A stretch of DNA of 64,000 bases from Diprion similis (taxonomy: Eukaryota > Arthropoda > Insecta > Hymenoptera > Diprionidae): positions 3,906,001 to 3,970,000 of the forward strand of contig NC_060116.1 of the NCBI RefSeq assembly GCF_021155765.1. The letters run 5' to 3'. Under the pieces are notes generated by a model that had not been told where the DNA came from, did no database searches, and saw only the letters and a list, made by a program, of their open reading frames with translations. Shown piece by piece: positions 1 through 10,534 of this stretch. The translations under genes and the position numbers were made by a program. Numbering within the stretch: position 1 is the first letter of the stretch; every line of letters starts with the position of its first letter.

Positions 1-1235
1 ACTGGCGCGCAAACATTCCGTGGATTATTATAATTAAAGAAATTTGTTGTTGAACCGATTCTTGAGCCCCGGCAGCTCTGACCCAAGCCGGGCCGGGTGA
101 AAGGCTTTCAAGAGGAAAAATTAGTTAAAATGTGCCGTTGAGAAAACTAAAATAAAGCCTGTCTCAACTATAACGCCAGGATAACCGCAGTATAACACCA
201 GGGTTGCAATATCCCACTCTACGTGAATGTATATGCTGCTCAACAGTAATGTTACATTGTTGTACTAGTATATTCGCTTGTTATATAGCAGCAACCCTTA
301 CGTTGTGCAAACAGATTATGTTGTTGTTATGTCACAGTAACGTACAAGTTATGCCAAAATGAATATAGCTGTCATATATTTTTGTAATATATAGTTTTAT
401 TATATTATATAAATGATATAATGACTGCTCTTTATAGTTATTATTTCACGTAGCTTTTTATATTATTTTTAACTAGGTAATATTTGTTATCACATTGTAG
501 GTATTGCAGTTTTGACTTCTCAAGTGTCACATCATTCCCATGTATATTATACTGCAGTTTACGTCTTTTCGACTGCCTTCAAATTTTCTCAATCATAACG
601 CTGTTTTCCAAACCGGAACCATTCTGCCGCAATCTTGTCGAAATCTCTCTCTGTCTAAGACGAATGTGATGAGCAAAGCGTATCTGCCGGCAACGTATGT
701 TATTTTTGGTTGATTTATGAACGAATATAAAGAGATTCATTTATTACAAAAACAGTTCAAATAAGACTATTTTATGCAATTAGAAAAAAAATAAATAAAT
801 AAGAGAAGCGGATTATTTATGTTATTTGCGATCGGGTACTCTTCATTAAACTGGGCCAAAAAAACGACTATTTTTTTTCGAATGGTACTCCAAAAATATC
901 ATTTAGGATAACAAGAGAAAGTTAAAGTCCAAATTTGAGCCCTTAATCTTAATGGTAAGAGGTGTATCTTTATAATTATTGATTTTTCGACAGCTACCGC
1001 ATTTTGTACTCAATACTCGGAAATCATCAATCTGAAAAATTTTACCATCACACATCTTCGAAGGGAATGAAATTCCCTACAAAAAAGCTCTGCTAGTGAA
1101 TTGTCGTAGAACGAACCGTTTCCTTGTAATCGAGCCTGAAGCATTGATTAATTTTTTCAATTTTTTTGTTTGGATTTTATTTTTGTAACTACCAAAAATA
1201 TCAATATTTTTATAGAACAAATGATGATTCCTCAG
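1..1235. other. AT-rich stretch, no gene seen
   Basis: Only short open frames with no family resemblance are present. Homopolymer runs and stop codons interrupt all frames. A GC-richer patch lies at about 65-110 but shows no recognisable motif. If receptor A keeps the intron layout of receptor B, this stretch belongs to its intron 2 or to inserted DNA. That is inference. Confidence 0.5.
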
Positions 1236-1398
1236 GGAAATTTGATGCATTACAAAAAAGGTCTCGTGTCATTTTTTGATAAATCTACTTTTTCAAAAGT
1301 TATTCAAGGTCAAAAATCAGTAAAGGACCACAAATAATTTTTGAAAAACATTTATCAAATAATGACACGAGACTTTTTTTGTAGAGCATTAAATTTCC
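1236..1398. repeat. Long imperfect hairpin (foldback/MITE-like)
   Basis: The left arm 1236-1284 and right arm 1350-1398 are inverted copies with few mismatches; both carry a GTCTCGTGTCATT core next to a GATAAAT stretch. Weaker pairing continues inward almost to the centre, so the whole 163 bp can fold. The right arm covers the last codons and stop of the transposase fragment at 1389-1991. It may be the terminal structure of that transposon or a separate foldback inserted into its end. Confidence 0.7.
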
Positions 1399-1991
1399 TT
1401 AAATTTTTTTTCAGGAATTCTGTTTTCCTCCAAAATTCGGTTTACAAGTTGCTCTAATGGTCTACTACTGTGTTTAACTTTTCTCTTAATTTTCTGCATG
1501 TGGTTTTCAAATTTAAACAAACTGAAACTATCTAAACATATAAATTTTCTCACATCATTACATAAATGCACATGATTATGAACATTGTATGTTATGAATT
1601 CATGTCCATTCAGATCTCCGTAGTTAGTAACAAAGTATGACAACAAGGAGTTAGCATACTCGTTTAAAACTACACATAATTGAGGATCAACTAAGATCCT
1701 GATTGCAACACTTAAACACATAAAATGTCTGTAGTAATTGGTCGTTAAAGCATTTTTCAAAACGATTGGCCCAGTATATAGTGAAAACTGCCTCAACTCG
1801 AAGCCTTTCCATCGATCAATTTCATACAGACTTCTAGGGCGACGTGCAAACTCACTGGTAATGAATTTCCCTAATCTAGTTAAGCATTCAGAAGCCTTTT
1901 TCAACATATCTGCTTCTAATCTCACATCTTTTTTACCACTTACCATGAATTGTAACAATCGTTTTGTTATACCTTTTTCTGACGGCTTCAA
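1389..1991 (-). pseudogene. CACTA/EnSpm-like transposase C-terminal fragment
   Basis: A 200-residue open frame shows motifs I know from a transposase family related to the DUF4218 region of CACTA/EnSpm elements. Near residues 45-55 there is a 'SEFARRPRSL' stretch, then 'RWKGFELRQFSLYTGP', a hydrophobic helix-rich middle, and 'YNVHNHVHLCNDV' followed by 'FSLFKFENHMQKIKR' near 135-170. Those motifs usually sit at the C-terminal end of a protein several times longer. Upstream (above 1991) the frame is closed and no catalytic part is present, so this is a 5'-truncated relic. A hairpin overlaps its stop codon. The superfamily is from memory of motifs; that it is a transposon protein is more certain than which class. 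Confidence 0.6.
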
Positions 1992-2123
1992 GTATTTTTG
2001 TATTACTTTAACAAAGCGTTAAATAAATTTAAAATCAAACACAAACATTTTTTATTGTATTTTCGCGTTTTTTTTTCAATTTCATTTCAATTTTATTTTC
2101 AAACATGGAATATTCTCAATGTC

Positions 2124-2410
2124 CTGCCCCCCTAACCCCCCGGTGGGGGCTTCGCCCCCTACACCCCTACCAGGGCTTGCAGCCCTGGACCCGCTTCCTC
2201 ATCCGAAATTCCACCGACCCCTGCCTACGTACTAATCGTATGCAATTTTGAAAATAAATTTTCTTCTTATTTCTTCTCCCCTATCTTTTCTTCAATTTTT
2301 GCAGAATATTTTCTAACTTTACGATCCTCGAGTAAATGAGGTTAACGTACTTTACGCACTCATTACAAAAAGTATGGTATGGAACTCGGGCGTAGCGCTT
2401 TACGCCCTTG
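2124..2410. repeat. GC-rich hairpin cluster
   Basis: Three perfect inverted repeats stand in otherwise AT-rich DNA. At 2145-2159 the stem is GGGGGC/GCCCCC with a 3-base loop. At 2170-2188 it is CCAGGGC/GCCCTGG with a 5-base loop. At 2388-2407 it is GGGCGTA/TACGCCC with a 6-base loop. They lie between the transposase fragment and the start of the duplicated receptor block (2428). They could be subterminal structures of a mobile element or transcription-terminator-like hairpins; no gene is seen here. Confidence 0.6.
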
Positions 2411-3090
2411 TTGCATAATATACGATATCATTGTACATCAACTTTGACTGTGAATATCTCCAAAACAGTGGTACAGACTTGAACCGAGTTTATTGAGCAA
2501 GGTCAAACGGACAAAGTCTCTGCTTCCTGTGAGTGTCTAGAAATTATTCATTCTTTCCGGAGATATGACATCCTGATTTCGGGCTTTCGTTGGCCGGGTA
2601 AATGAATCTCTTCTAGCACTCGCTGGCCTACGGATACTTGGCGACGAGAACTTACCGCGAATTCTCATGCCGCATCAAGTTACTCTTATTGTTGAAGTCA
2701 TATGCTATTCTAACACCTTCAAAAACTCAAGTTTCTTATAATTTTTTTTCGCGAATATTCGACAACGAACGTAAATTCCCCTTGATGAGAGGTGAAACAA
2801 CGTAATTGATGCTTGACATTTTTATCTTTGGATGTACAGTTCCACCTCATTAAATTAATTTGTGACCGACAAGAAAAAATGAGAATCACTTACCTACTTT
2901 TCGATGCACTACAGAATGTATGAACTTGATCAAATCCGGAGAGATCCGCCTGTGAGACCTTCCTTATGAGACAAAAATTCTTAAACGCGATTTACCTAAA
3001 GTAAACGCTGAGTTTTCCTCTCTTGAATCCTCTGAATTCACGTTCGTTTGGTGAGGAAGTAAGCCTTTGGAATAAATGGTTGTGACTTAC

Positions 3091-3189
3091 TTTATCGGTC
3101 AACTTGGTGATTCGGTCTGTCGGCGGCTCTGCGTACTCGGCAATGACTGGACACGAGACTAATTGCTTGATGATATTTTTTCCCATCAT
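3091..3189 (-). CDS. Unrecognised candidate coding exon inside OR intron
   Basis: An ATG-started frame of 33 codons ends exactly at a perfect minus-strand donor (GTAAGT). Its second half reads 'CPVIAEYAEPPTDRITKLTDK'. In the duplicate block at 34,07x-34,17x this half is kept with mostly silent changes and a donor GTGAGT. There, however, an extra base in the homopolymer after the ATG shifts the frame. A second GTAAGT donor on the same strand at 2655, after a frame reading 'YDFNNKSNLMRHENSR', could be a later exon. I do not recognise the protein. It could be a small nested gene, a retrocopy or chance. Confidence 0.25.
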
Positions 3190-4851
3190 TGTCGTTGAGA
3201 TTATAAATGATAATTGAAAGGCTGTTGATTGATTCGACGGAAAATCGGATTTAGGACAACAACAAGACGTTCATTCAAAATAGTGAGTTAAACATAGTCA
3301 CAGAAATAAATTTGAATCTTTGGTTAAGAATGAAAATAAATGTAGTTATTCGAAAATTTATCAATTGACAAAAGACAAAGTTGGAGATTATTAATCTGAA
3401 TTCGTTTCTATCTGCACACTTCCCACTTTGTGATTTGTCCTCTATGAATTATAAAGAGGAATCGAAAATGTCTCGTTGTAATGAAGTACTGTTGCGTACA
3501 TAGGTTTTTCCAGAACTGTTCTAGTTAGGGGATTTTTTAGAAGTGTTCTGATTCTTGTTGAGCAATGTTCCTCTTGGAGTTCATTCTGTGATGTTGAGAA
3601 TCTAACGAACTGTCTGATTGGTTCTTCCCAATTTCAAGAAAGTTTTTTGTGCAAGCGCTCACCTTCGACTCATATTGCAAACTTACGCTCCGTACAAAAA
3701 AACTTACTGTGCGTTCTCAATACACGATCTACTATCATTTCTGACTTCACTGTAATGGTCACTTAATTGACCTGAAAAGCGAGACAGAAGTGGCATAGGA
3801 TTCCTTGGTGTGGTTTTCCAGACATTTGCGGGGAAAAAGTTCTTATTTCCCGCTCATTTGCGGGATATGAGCAGCACTTTAGTCTCACTAACGGGGTAAC
3901 CACTTCTCGAGTCAATAAAGTGGCGACAGTCAAGTCGGGACTGAAATCACATATGCGACAGAAAATAAAGCCGATTATTCCCTCACTCAGGCAAATAAAC
4001 CAGGCCCTCGAAATAACCTTCGACTTCAATCCCTTGTTACGCAATGTACTATATTGTTGAATACGAGTGGGCGCAAATACATAATAGAGCCACCTGGTTG
4101 TTTGCGGCGTGGATAGTGAGATGTTCGTGTGACCATGTAGAGATCTCAGTGTCGACTATAAGCGTTTGCATATGTCGAATCAACCGTTGTTCCGAATTTT
4201 TGGCATCGTTGAAAGAAAGAATTGACAGCTCCCGTGGTTCAAATTTAAGAGATTTTTGATACGAGGCAGGTGTCCATGTGTGTGCTGGAATTCCTGACGC
4301 TACGATCGTTAATCTAGTGGCGGCAGCGTGAACTGAAAAATATCCTTGTGAAAGTGCTGTGTTTTGATTTTATGATTCCTTGATCAAAAATGAAGGTATT
4401 TCAACGAATTCAGGCGTGTTATAACGATTGTGTCTGACATGTGTGTAGGCCAGATTGTAAAGACTCATGAACTACAGAATAAAAGTGTATTTGAACAAGA
4501 TTGAAAGTTGTGTTTGATTGTGACCACGGCTCCCCAAACTATGATCCCGATCATTCAGTGATGTAATAAGTCCTTGGTGACCTGACTCAGAGAGGAGGCG
4601 TCGACGGCTGTCGTGTGCCCGTACTGTTTGGAATCCCTCATCGACTGAGGCAAATAGAAGAGCTGTATATACCGTCATATATTATATCATAAGTTTCTCC
4701 ATATGTGAAACAGTCTATACAGCTGACGCACTGAGAAAGGCAACCGGAATTACTATCCGTTATATTCAGATTGAACACTGCACTAACCAAGTAAATCTCC
4801 GATGGCAAGGACAGGTTCAACGAGCTTTATTAACGTTCGTACAATTTTCAG

Positions 4852-6389
4852 TTTTGCGGACAAAATGTCGATACCTGTGAGGCGTATGGCTTGTCAGGTA
4901 GCAGCAAGCAACTTGGCAGCCGTTGTGTTCGGAGGACTGGTGTTCGCTTACGTAAGAATCAATTGTAATACATAAAAATCTATGTGGCGACGAAAGTTGC
5001 ATGTCTGTTAGCTCTATGACCTGATAAAATATTTGTTTTCATGTTATGGCGCTACAGAAGTGGAGGTCATTTTCATTAGTCGACTTCTTCATGTTGGTTC
5101 TCTTCATGTTCTTCGCCTTGACTCAGCTGTTTTTGTACGCTTGGCCTGCTGACCACTTAATTCAATCGGTAATTGACTTCAGTTCCGCTCGTTCAGTTTT
5201 TTCAGTAAGGTTTGTTAGATTAGAACTAATCGCTATCGTGCGTTAGCGATCCTCATTAAGATGATTTATAAACATGAACCAAAGCTGGCTCAGTCTCGGC
5301 AAAGGAAAGTTTTTACCGGGTTCGAACTAGCATGAGTTTTTTCGCTGGTACCGGTACCCAAGCTATGGAACATCGCTGACCCAGCGTTGGTAAGCGACGA
5401 TTGAATATGGTACTGAACCAGGTTTGGCCCGTATTACCAATGTCGGCAAACTCTTCACTGGCGTCCGTCGTGCTTTGACGCTCACGTGATAAATGAACGC
5501 CCTCGTTGCGTACAAATACTGCGAACGAAAACTTGTGCATGTGGTGCCGCTAGCGGTGAACGCGTAGCTCGGAGTAAGCACTTTCACCAGAGACTCCTAG
5601 AATAATGCCAATAATAATATGCATATTATTTGAATAACCTCTTGAGCACGTATTCCTACCTTAGTTATCCTTGCCTGCCCTTCGATTTTGAAAAAACTCG
5701 ATTCCTTTATGTATTTATTTTCGTTCCAGTCGCAAACGAATATATTCCCAGTCAAGAAAATCTAGCAAATGACAGGGAATTTTTATTTCAATATTTGTGA
5801 CCGAACTTTGAGTTGTATCATCGAACCGTCGACCGTTCGTCCGTCATTCATTGGTACTACGTATCTACGTCATACATATGTACACTAGAAACACCTTTGT
5901 ATCGTTTATTCCACCAACGCCATACTCCTATGAATATTTGTATAATATCTTGTTCTACTTGGTCTACAATACTTGGAGAAAGTTTCAGCTGGAACTTTTG
6001 TTCAGCATTTTTCAACTCACTCAAACTATTATGTCACCCTTATCCGCACTTTTGCAAGACATTCACATCGATAATAATATTTTGTGTCTTCCAAAGAGCC
6101 TACGAGTATCAGAAACCGTTTTGCATAGCCAGTGGATGGGAAAATCGCCGCAGACGCGCAAGTTGTTACTCTTCATGATGCAGAGGGCCACTCAGCCATT
6201 AGTCATCAAAGTGGACGGCCTACTTCCGGGTTTGAATCTGGAAATGTTTGGAAGTGTACGTTTTTGATGAGCCTACAACATATTTACTTTTTTGCAAACC
6301 CTCTCAACTTATTATTAATAATTTTTTTTTAGGCGTTGTCGACTAGTTTCTCGTACATCGCAACGCTGCTAACTATTTTCGGCAACTGA
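4852..6389 (+). CDS. Odorant receptor A, exons 3-6 (3' part only)
   Basis: Four exons encode the C-terminal ~141 residues of an insect odorant receptor, a seven-helix ligand-gated cation channel subunit that pairs with Orco in sensory neuron membranes. They are 4852-4951, 5058-5168, 6097-6255 and 6333-6389 (TGA). All introns are GT-AG; the last three junctions are phase 0. Family marks: a TM6-like helix ending 'ALTQLFLYAWPADHLIQS', then W-x-x-K-S-P, 'RKLLLFMMQRATQPLVI', 'GLLPGLNLEMFGS' and a final 'TSFSYIATLLTIF'. The first exon starts with one base of a split codon, so an upstream exon ending in phase 2 is required; none is seen between 1 and 4851. The gene therefore starts left of the window or is a headless duplicate. 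The exon frames are intact, which argues against old decay. Receptor B is its close relative. Confidence 0.85.
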
Positions 6390-8174
6390 ACAAGACCGCC
6401 GAAATTCGCCGGGACGTGAAGAGTTTGTTTCATCAAAAAAAGTATTCCACTTTCTGTTTGTGGGGCAGTGTATTGTGTTCCACCGAGCAATTGTGCACTG
6501 GAAATTTGACTTGTCCGTCATTTTCACATCATATTCTACGTAATTAAAGGCTGACGGCGAAAGATATAATGCAAAAAGCAGACTAATCCAATTTTTCATA
6601 CCCGTTTGTACGGTAAGAATTTATGGATTGGCCTCTATATTGTAACGATCTTTTTCAATGACACATATGAGGTGATCGTGAAATTATAAGGTATCGAATC
6701 CAACGTAGGTATATGTGATTGCAGTTATTTAAAATTTTCAGCTATAAAATAAACGAATTATCAAAACAACAATGAATAACATTGAGTTAAGCCGAAAACT
6801 TTCATATTCAACACATAGATATATGGTGATATACTGAGACGTTTTACGAGAGAAATACTGCGAGAAATAACCTGCTCGTAGCGTGTGCAATTCAACTTGC
6901 CTAATTTTGATTCATGCTTGCAGCCTGAAGCAAGCCTTCACCGATAAAAACAAATTATCTGTTATATTCGAGTTTCCAATGCGTCGCCGTTAACCGCCTT
7001 AAGTTAGGATTGTTGAATTGAGAATTTATTTAATTTGCTCAGGTGACTAGCGCCATCATTAGTTGTATGATTTGACCGAGTTGACATTTTGTTTTTGTGT
7101 TTAACGAACACTGCTGTAGATACTACTAAGTTTAAATCCGTTGCCATTAGCGCCTTAGTTTAGCAAATAACTGTTGCGATAAGCACGTTCGAATAATCTC
7201 TTTTATTTGGTTTTGGTAATTCTGTTTATTATCATTGAGAAGGCGACTAGCGCATTGACATTCAATGTTTATAAGATCTTTTGTTTTTCTTTATTTTGTT
7301 TTGGTTTTTGGAATCGCCAAAAGCGAGTTAAGTACTTGAAATTAGTTTCTCAACACCAAAAACGATGTATTGTATTTGTATTAATTTTGGACACTAAACT
7401 GCCGTAACGTACGTCGCCGGGCGAAGCTGTGCAACGGTAAGCGACGGCGGGCCGCAGCCAGGCGGAGCCGTTTCGATCCTGTGCTGTACCGCAACAGTGG
7501 GCGCTCGTCTTTATTCGGCAACCTACTGTAAGACATTACCACCTAAATTGAGCGGAGTGAGAAAGGAACTATAAGTTAGTGGAACTTTTCAGTTTCCCCC
7601 CACGTTTTTTGATAGCAAAATTTTTCGCAGCGCACTCTCGAGATAGGAAAGCAAACAAGGGTGCATTGTTTGTGATTATTATGAAAAATGCTACCACTCT
7701 TACTAGTCAATTTTCTTTCAAAAATTTATTTTTGTTGCTGTGATAATAGAAGGTCGTAGGTCTCAAATAGGGAAGTGGAAAGGGAAACTTGTCACTCCAC
7801 TGGCACGGGTAGTAGATATTATTTGTGGTAGTAGGAGAGCTCTCGAGTGGGTCAAGCGAAGAGAGTGAGTGAATGAGGTATGTATTCACGAAAAGGTGGT
7901 CTGCCACGGAACGACAAGTTGTAACAGAAATGATATCCTGACCAGGAGATTCATTAAATACTTGTTGCTTATTCAATCAATAGATCAGCGACTTATGTGT
8001 AATCATTTCAATCCCCCGCCTCAGATCCGAAGAAAAAAACCCTCACAGGTACCTATGTGAGGTAGAAAGGATTAAACTACTGTTTCATAGAAGGCTTTTG
8101 AATTTGTCCCAATGCATCCTCTATCACCCTGCCAACTATGCAGTGAATCGAGAGGTTGGTGAAAATTGCATTCG
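6390..8174. other. Spacer after receptor A, no gene seen
   Basis: The first ~570 bp are the 3' flank shared with receptor B. After 6961 the sequence is unique in the window. A GC-rich patch at 7410-7500 has weak tRNA-like box resemblance that does not fold convincingly. Frames at 7207-7407 and 7707-7976 show no family likeness. Confidence 0.5.
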
Positions 8175-10060
8175 CGATTCTTAGCGACGTCTCATGTCGA
8201 ATAATGAGAGTACTCAGATTCCTCTCCCATAATCTCACAGTGAATTTACACTCTGTATCTTCTGCTTATTCTCACCTGTTTGACTTGGATTTCAAATCGA
8301 GTCAGCGGATTACTCCCTACAATGCTAGTTGTACATGGAATGCGCTAAAGTGCAACTTGTCATTCTCCTAACTTCTTTATGTAGGGGAGACCGCAGGGCG
8401 CGACGGACCTTCCAAAAAAATTTTACCAACAGGAACAAATTTCTACCAATATTAATATATTATTAGAGATTTGTTTGATATGTTTTGAATTAATGAATGC
8501 AACATTCTTTGAGGTACACATAATTTACATGAAAATTTGAAAAAAATGATGCTTTAGATAAAATTCATTTGCTCCTGAATACAGTTTTTTTTTTCGCCAT
8601 ACATATTGATAGATAATCAATGATTCATTCAAACAGGTGAAGTTAAGGGATGCTGAGTCACTTCAGAGAAAAAAACATTTATAAAGATTTTGGGATGGTC
8701 CATCGTGCTCAGGATTATTTTTTCCCTCCCACCTACAGCAAAATAATGACGAATTTGGTCAGGATAGATCAAAACAATTTGTATGCGGCGCTCAAAAGCT
8801 ACAAAAAATTACTAGCGGCTTTGAGGGTCCGTCATTCCTGGCCTCTCCTACTTACTTTTAAGTTTTCTTTCATCTGGCTATGTATATTTGCCTCTTTTTC
8901 CGAAACCAACCCGAACTCTATCATTTTCCCTGCTGCAATCAATTTCTCATCCACATATTTTCATTTTACTTTTAGATCTTCCATAATAAATCAATTACAT
9001 TTTCAATCATTGAACTTTCTCCGGACAAGTTCCTTTCAGCTTCCCTTCACTTTACTTACGCGCGTGTAGTCTATGGGTTACTAACCTAAAATAGGGCGTT
9101 ATACCATCACAGCTGGGCGTGGATGCGGTCATTGATAGCTATGTGACGGAACGACAGTCATCTACCCCGCCACAAAATCGAGAGCAAGAAATGAAATTAC
9201 TTTTTGGTAAAAAAGGCCGTTACAATACTAAATATGTTTAGGAGAAAGAACCTTGGCGCTTGCAGTTGAAGTGTCAGTGCTTTGCGCACTTGTCATCATT
9301 AAACTGACGAATCTACCGTTCGGGTGATGATTTTAAGTTTCGGATAGCCGAGCAAATGTATCTGATATTCTTTCATTTTTTAAATCGTCAAATGGTAACA
9401 TCTCTGTTGCACAACAGAAATGTTGTGCGTAGAATATTTCTACTGAATGGGAAATTTAAAATAAAACATTCTAGAAGTCAAAAAATCTACACATCCCGAA
9501 TACCTTAAGATAAATCGACATACATAACATGTCAGAATATTACCAGAGAGACGTTATAAATACAAAGCTTTTAAAACATGAGTCTTGAAAACTGTCTCCA
9601 CTGCTATAAGATCATGCGATTGCAACAGAAATGTTTCGAACACGACGCAAAGTCGTACGAGATGGAACGTTACGGAATAAAGAACCGCGCATGAACCAAG
9701 CAAATTAAATAAAGCATTGAAATAATGTTTATTGTAATGTTTTTTTTTAACATCATATGAATTTTGATGCGCAATGTGCGTTGATGCCTCTTAATTTCAA
9801 GAATAATTTACAACACATCTCTGAGTTGTGACGTGTATCTGAGATTGGTGTCCGTTGCGTACGACATCAATCTTCACTACCTAACGTCAAATCTGTCTAG
9901 GATTCGAAGCAGAATAATTCGTCTTTGGCTTCTCACCACCCTGAGGAGAAATCGGAATCAAGTGAAAGTTCGACCGTCAGGTGTACTCATGAAGGTCCAC
10001 TTATCACTAAAGATGGTGTTACGCATTGTACGACTCTCTTCGTCCATACTGTTGAGATGT
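8175..10060. repeat. Segmental duplication of OR 5' flank, copy 1
   Basis: This stretch is collinear with 24752-26630 and runs into the first codons of an OR exon 1. It includes the shared motifs 'ttacactctgtatcttct', 'cgcgcgtgtagtctatggg' and 'ggccgttacaatactaaat'. Reading frames inside (such as 8650-9069) are not kept in the other copy, so the shared block is most likely promoter and intergenic DNA. It stops inside exon 1 at about 10,060. Confidence 0.88.
9989..10060 (+). pseudogene. Odorant receptor B' exon 1 fragment (truncated)
   Basis: From the ATG at 9989 the frame reads 'MKVHLSLKMVLRIVRLSSSI' and a few more residues, nearly the same as the start of receptor B at 26561 ('MKIHLSLKVVLRIVRLSSTI'). 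After about 24 codons the similarity ends, where B has its W-P-x-P-P motif. The rest of the receptor is absent downstream. A recombination or insertion event therefore removed the gene body and left the promoter region and start codon attached to unrelated GC-rich DNA. Confidence 0.8.
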
Positions 10061-10249
10061 ATCAGCACACCCACGCTGCCAGCTGAGGCTTGTACACGAG
10101 AAGGAGCTACGAGGATACCCGAACGTAACCGACGGTTGACGGACGTACCAGAGAGAGAGGGAGGTAGCATCGAGGGGGACCCAGACGGGCGTCTCGACCG
10201 CGACGACGACGGAAGACCAGCCTTACCTGACGACCGACAGTGGCGACGC

Positions 10250-10284
10250 CAATCGGCTTGACCGGTCCGATTGCGTATAAATAG
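10250..10284 (+). promoter_or_regulatory. Core-promoter-like TATA box with upstream dyad
   Basis: A canonical TATAAATAG lies at 10276-10284. Immediately upstream is an inverted repeat, CAATCGG (10250-10256) and CCGATTG (10267-10273), whose 10-base loop holds the palindrome ACCGGT. A TCACCAGT start-site-like motif follows about 25-30 bases after the TATA box, where the AGTAG repeats begin. The layout resembles an LTR or other transposon promoter, but no second LTR copy is seen in the window. Confidence 0.45.
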
Positions 10285-10309
10285 AGGTGCCTCGCCGGCA
10301 CTCGTCACC

Positions 10310-10534
10310 AGTAGGCAGTACAGCACTCTTCTGAGTCACAATTAGATGGTAGAGACCAGTAGACAGTACATCACGGCACTCCCTTGTGCCACAGCTGCGT
10401 TGTACAGACCAGTAGATGCGCAAATAGGCAGTGAAGAACAGTAGGCGGTATAGCACTCCACTTCGTCAGAGTTAGATGGTATAGAGCAGTAGATAGTATA
10501 GCATTCCTCTGAGTGACGGCTAAATTGTAAAGAG
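10310..10534 (+). repeat. Five degenerate AGTAG tandem units (~48 bp)
   Basis: Units begin at 10310, 10358, 10411, 10440 and 10488, each opening with AGTAG. Most contain a CAGTA/TAGTATAGCA stretch, a GAGTCAC-like middle and an end like GTA(C)AGA(C/G)C. Lengths are about 48, 53, 29, 48 and 47 bp; the third is internally deleted. The array begins right at the expected start site of the TATA box upstream, so it would form the 5' end of any transcript. Confidence 0.65.

Larger units (their letters stand above)
2428..6961. repeat. Segmental duplication, copy 1 (receptor A block)
   Basis: This block matches 33397-37732 collinearly and in the same orientation with high identity by eye. It covers intron 2 sequence, exons 3-6 and about 570 bp after the stop. 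Homology starts abruptly at the 'ttgtacatcaacttt' motif and ends abruptly after 'gataaaaacaaat'. Several indels separate the copies: for example, copy 1 carries about 120 bp near 3430-3600 that copy 2 lacks. The pair makes this an old but clear duplication of the 3' half of an OR gene. Confidence 0.9.

Noticed and set aside
4044..4259. 71-residue frame upstream of receptor A exon 3 as a receptor exon
   Set aside because: It lacks OR motifs, does not end in the phase needed by exon 3, and the copy at 34,817 has a stop after a few codons.
5310..5345. tRNA B box in 'gggttcgaactagc'
   Set aside because: It lies in an OR intron, recurs only because of the duplication (36,070), and no A box or cloverleaf is found upstream.
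7410..7500. tRNA gene or SINE head
   Set aside because: A GTTTCGATCC string and a CAACGGTAAGCG string resemble B and A boxes, but no acceptor or T stem pairs around them.
8650..9069. 139-residue open frame as a gene
   Set aside because: The frame is not kept in the duplicate at 25,210-25,650; indels break it, and composition is simply T-rich.
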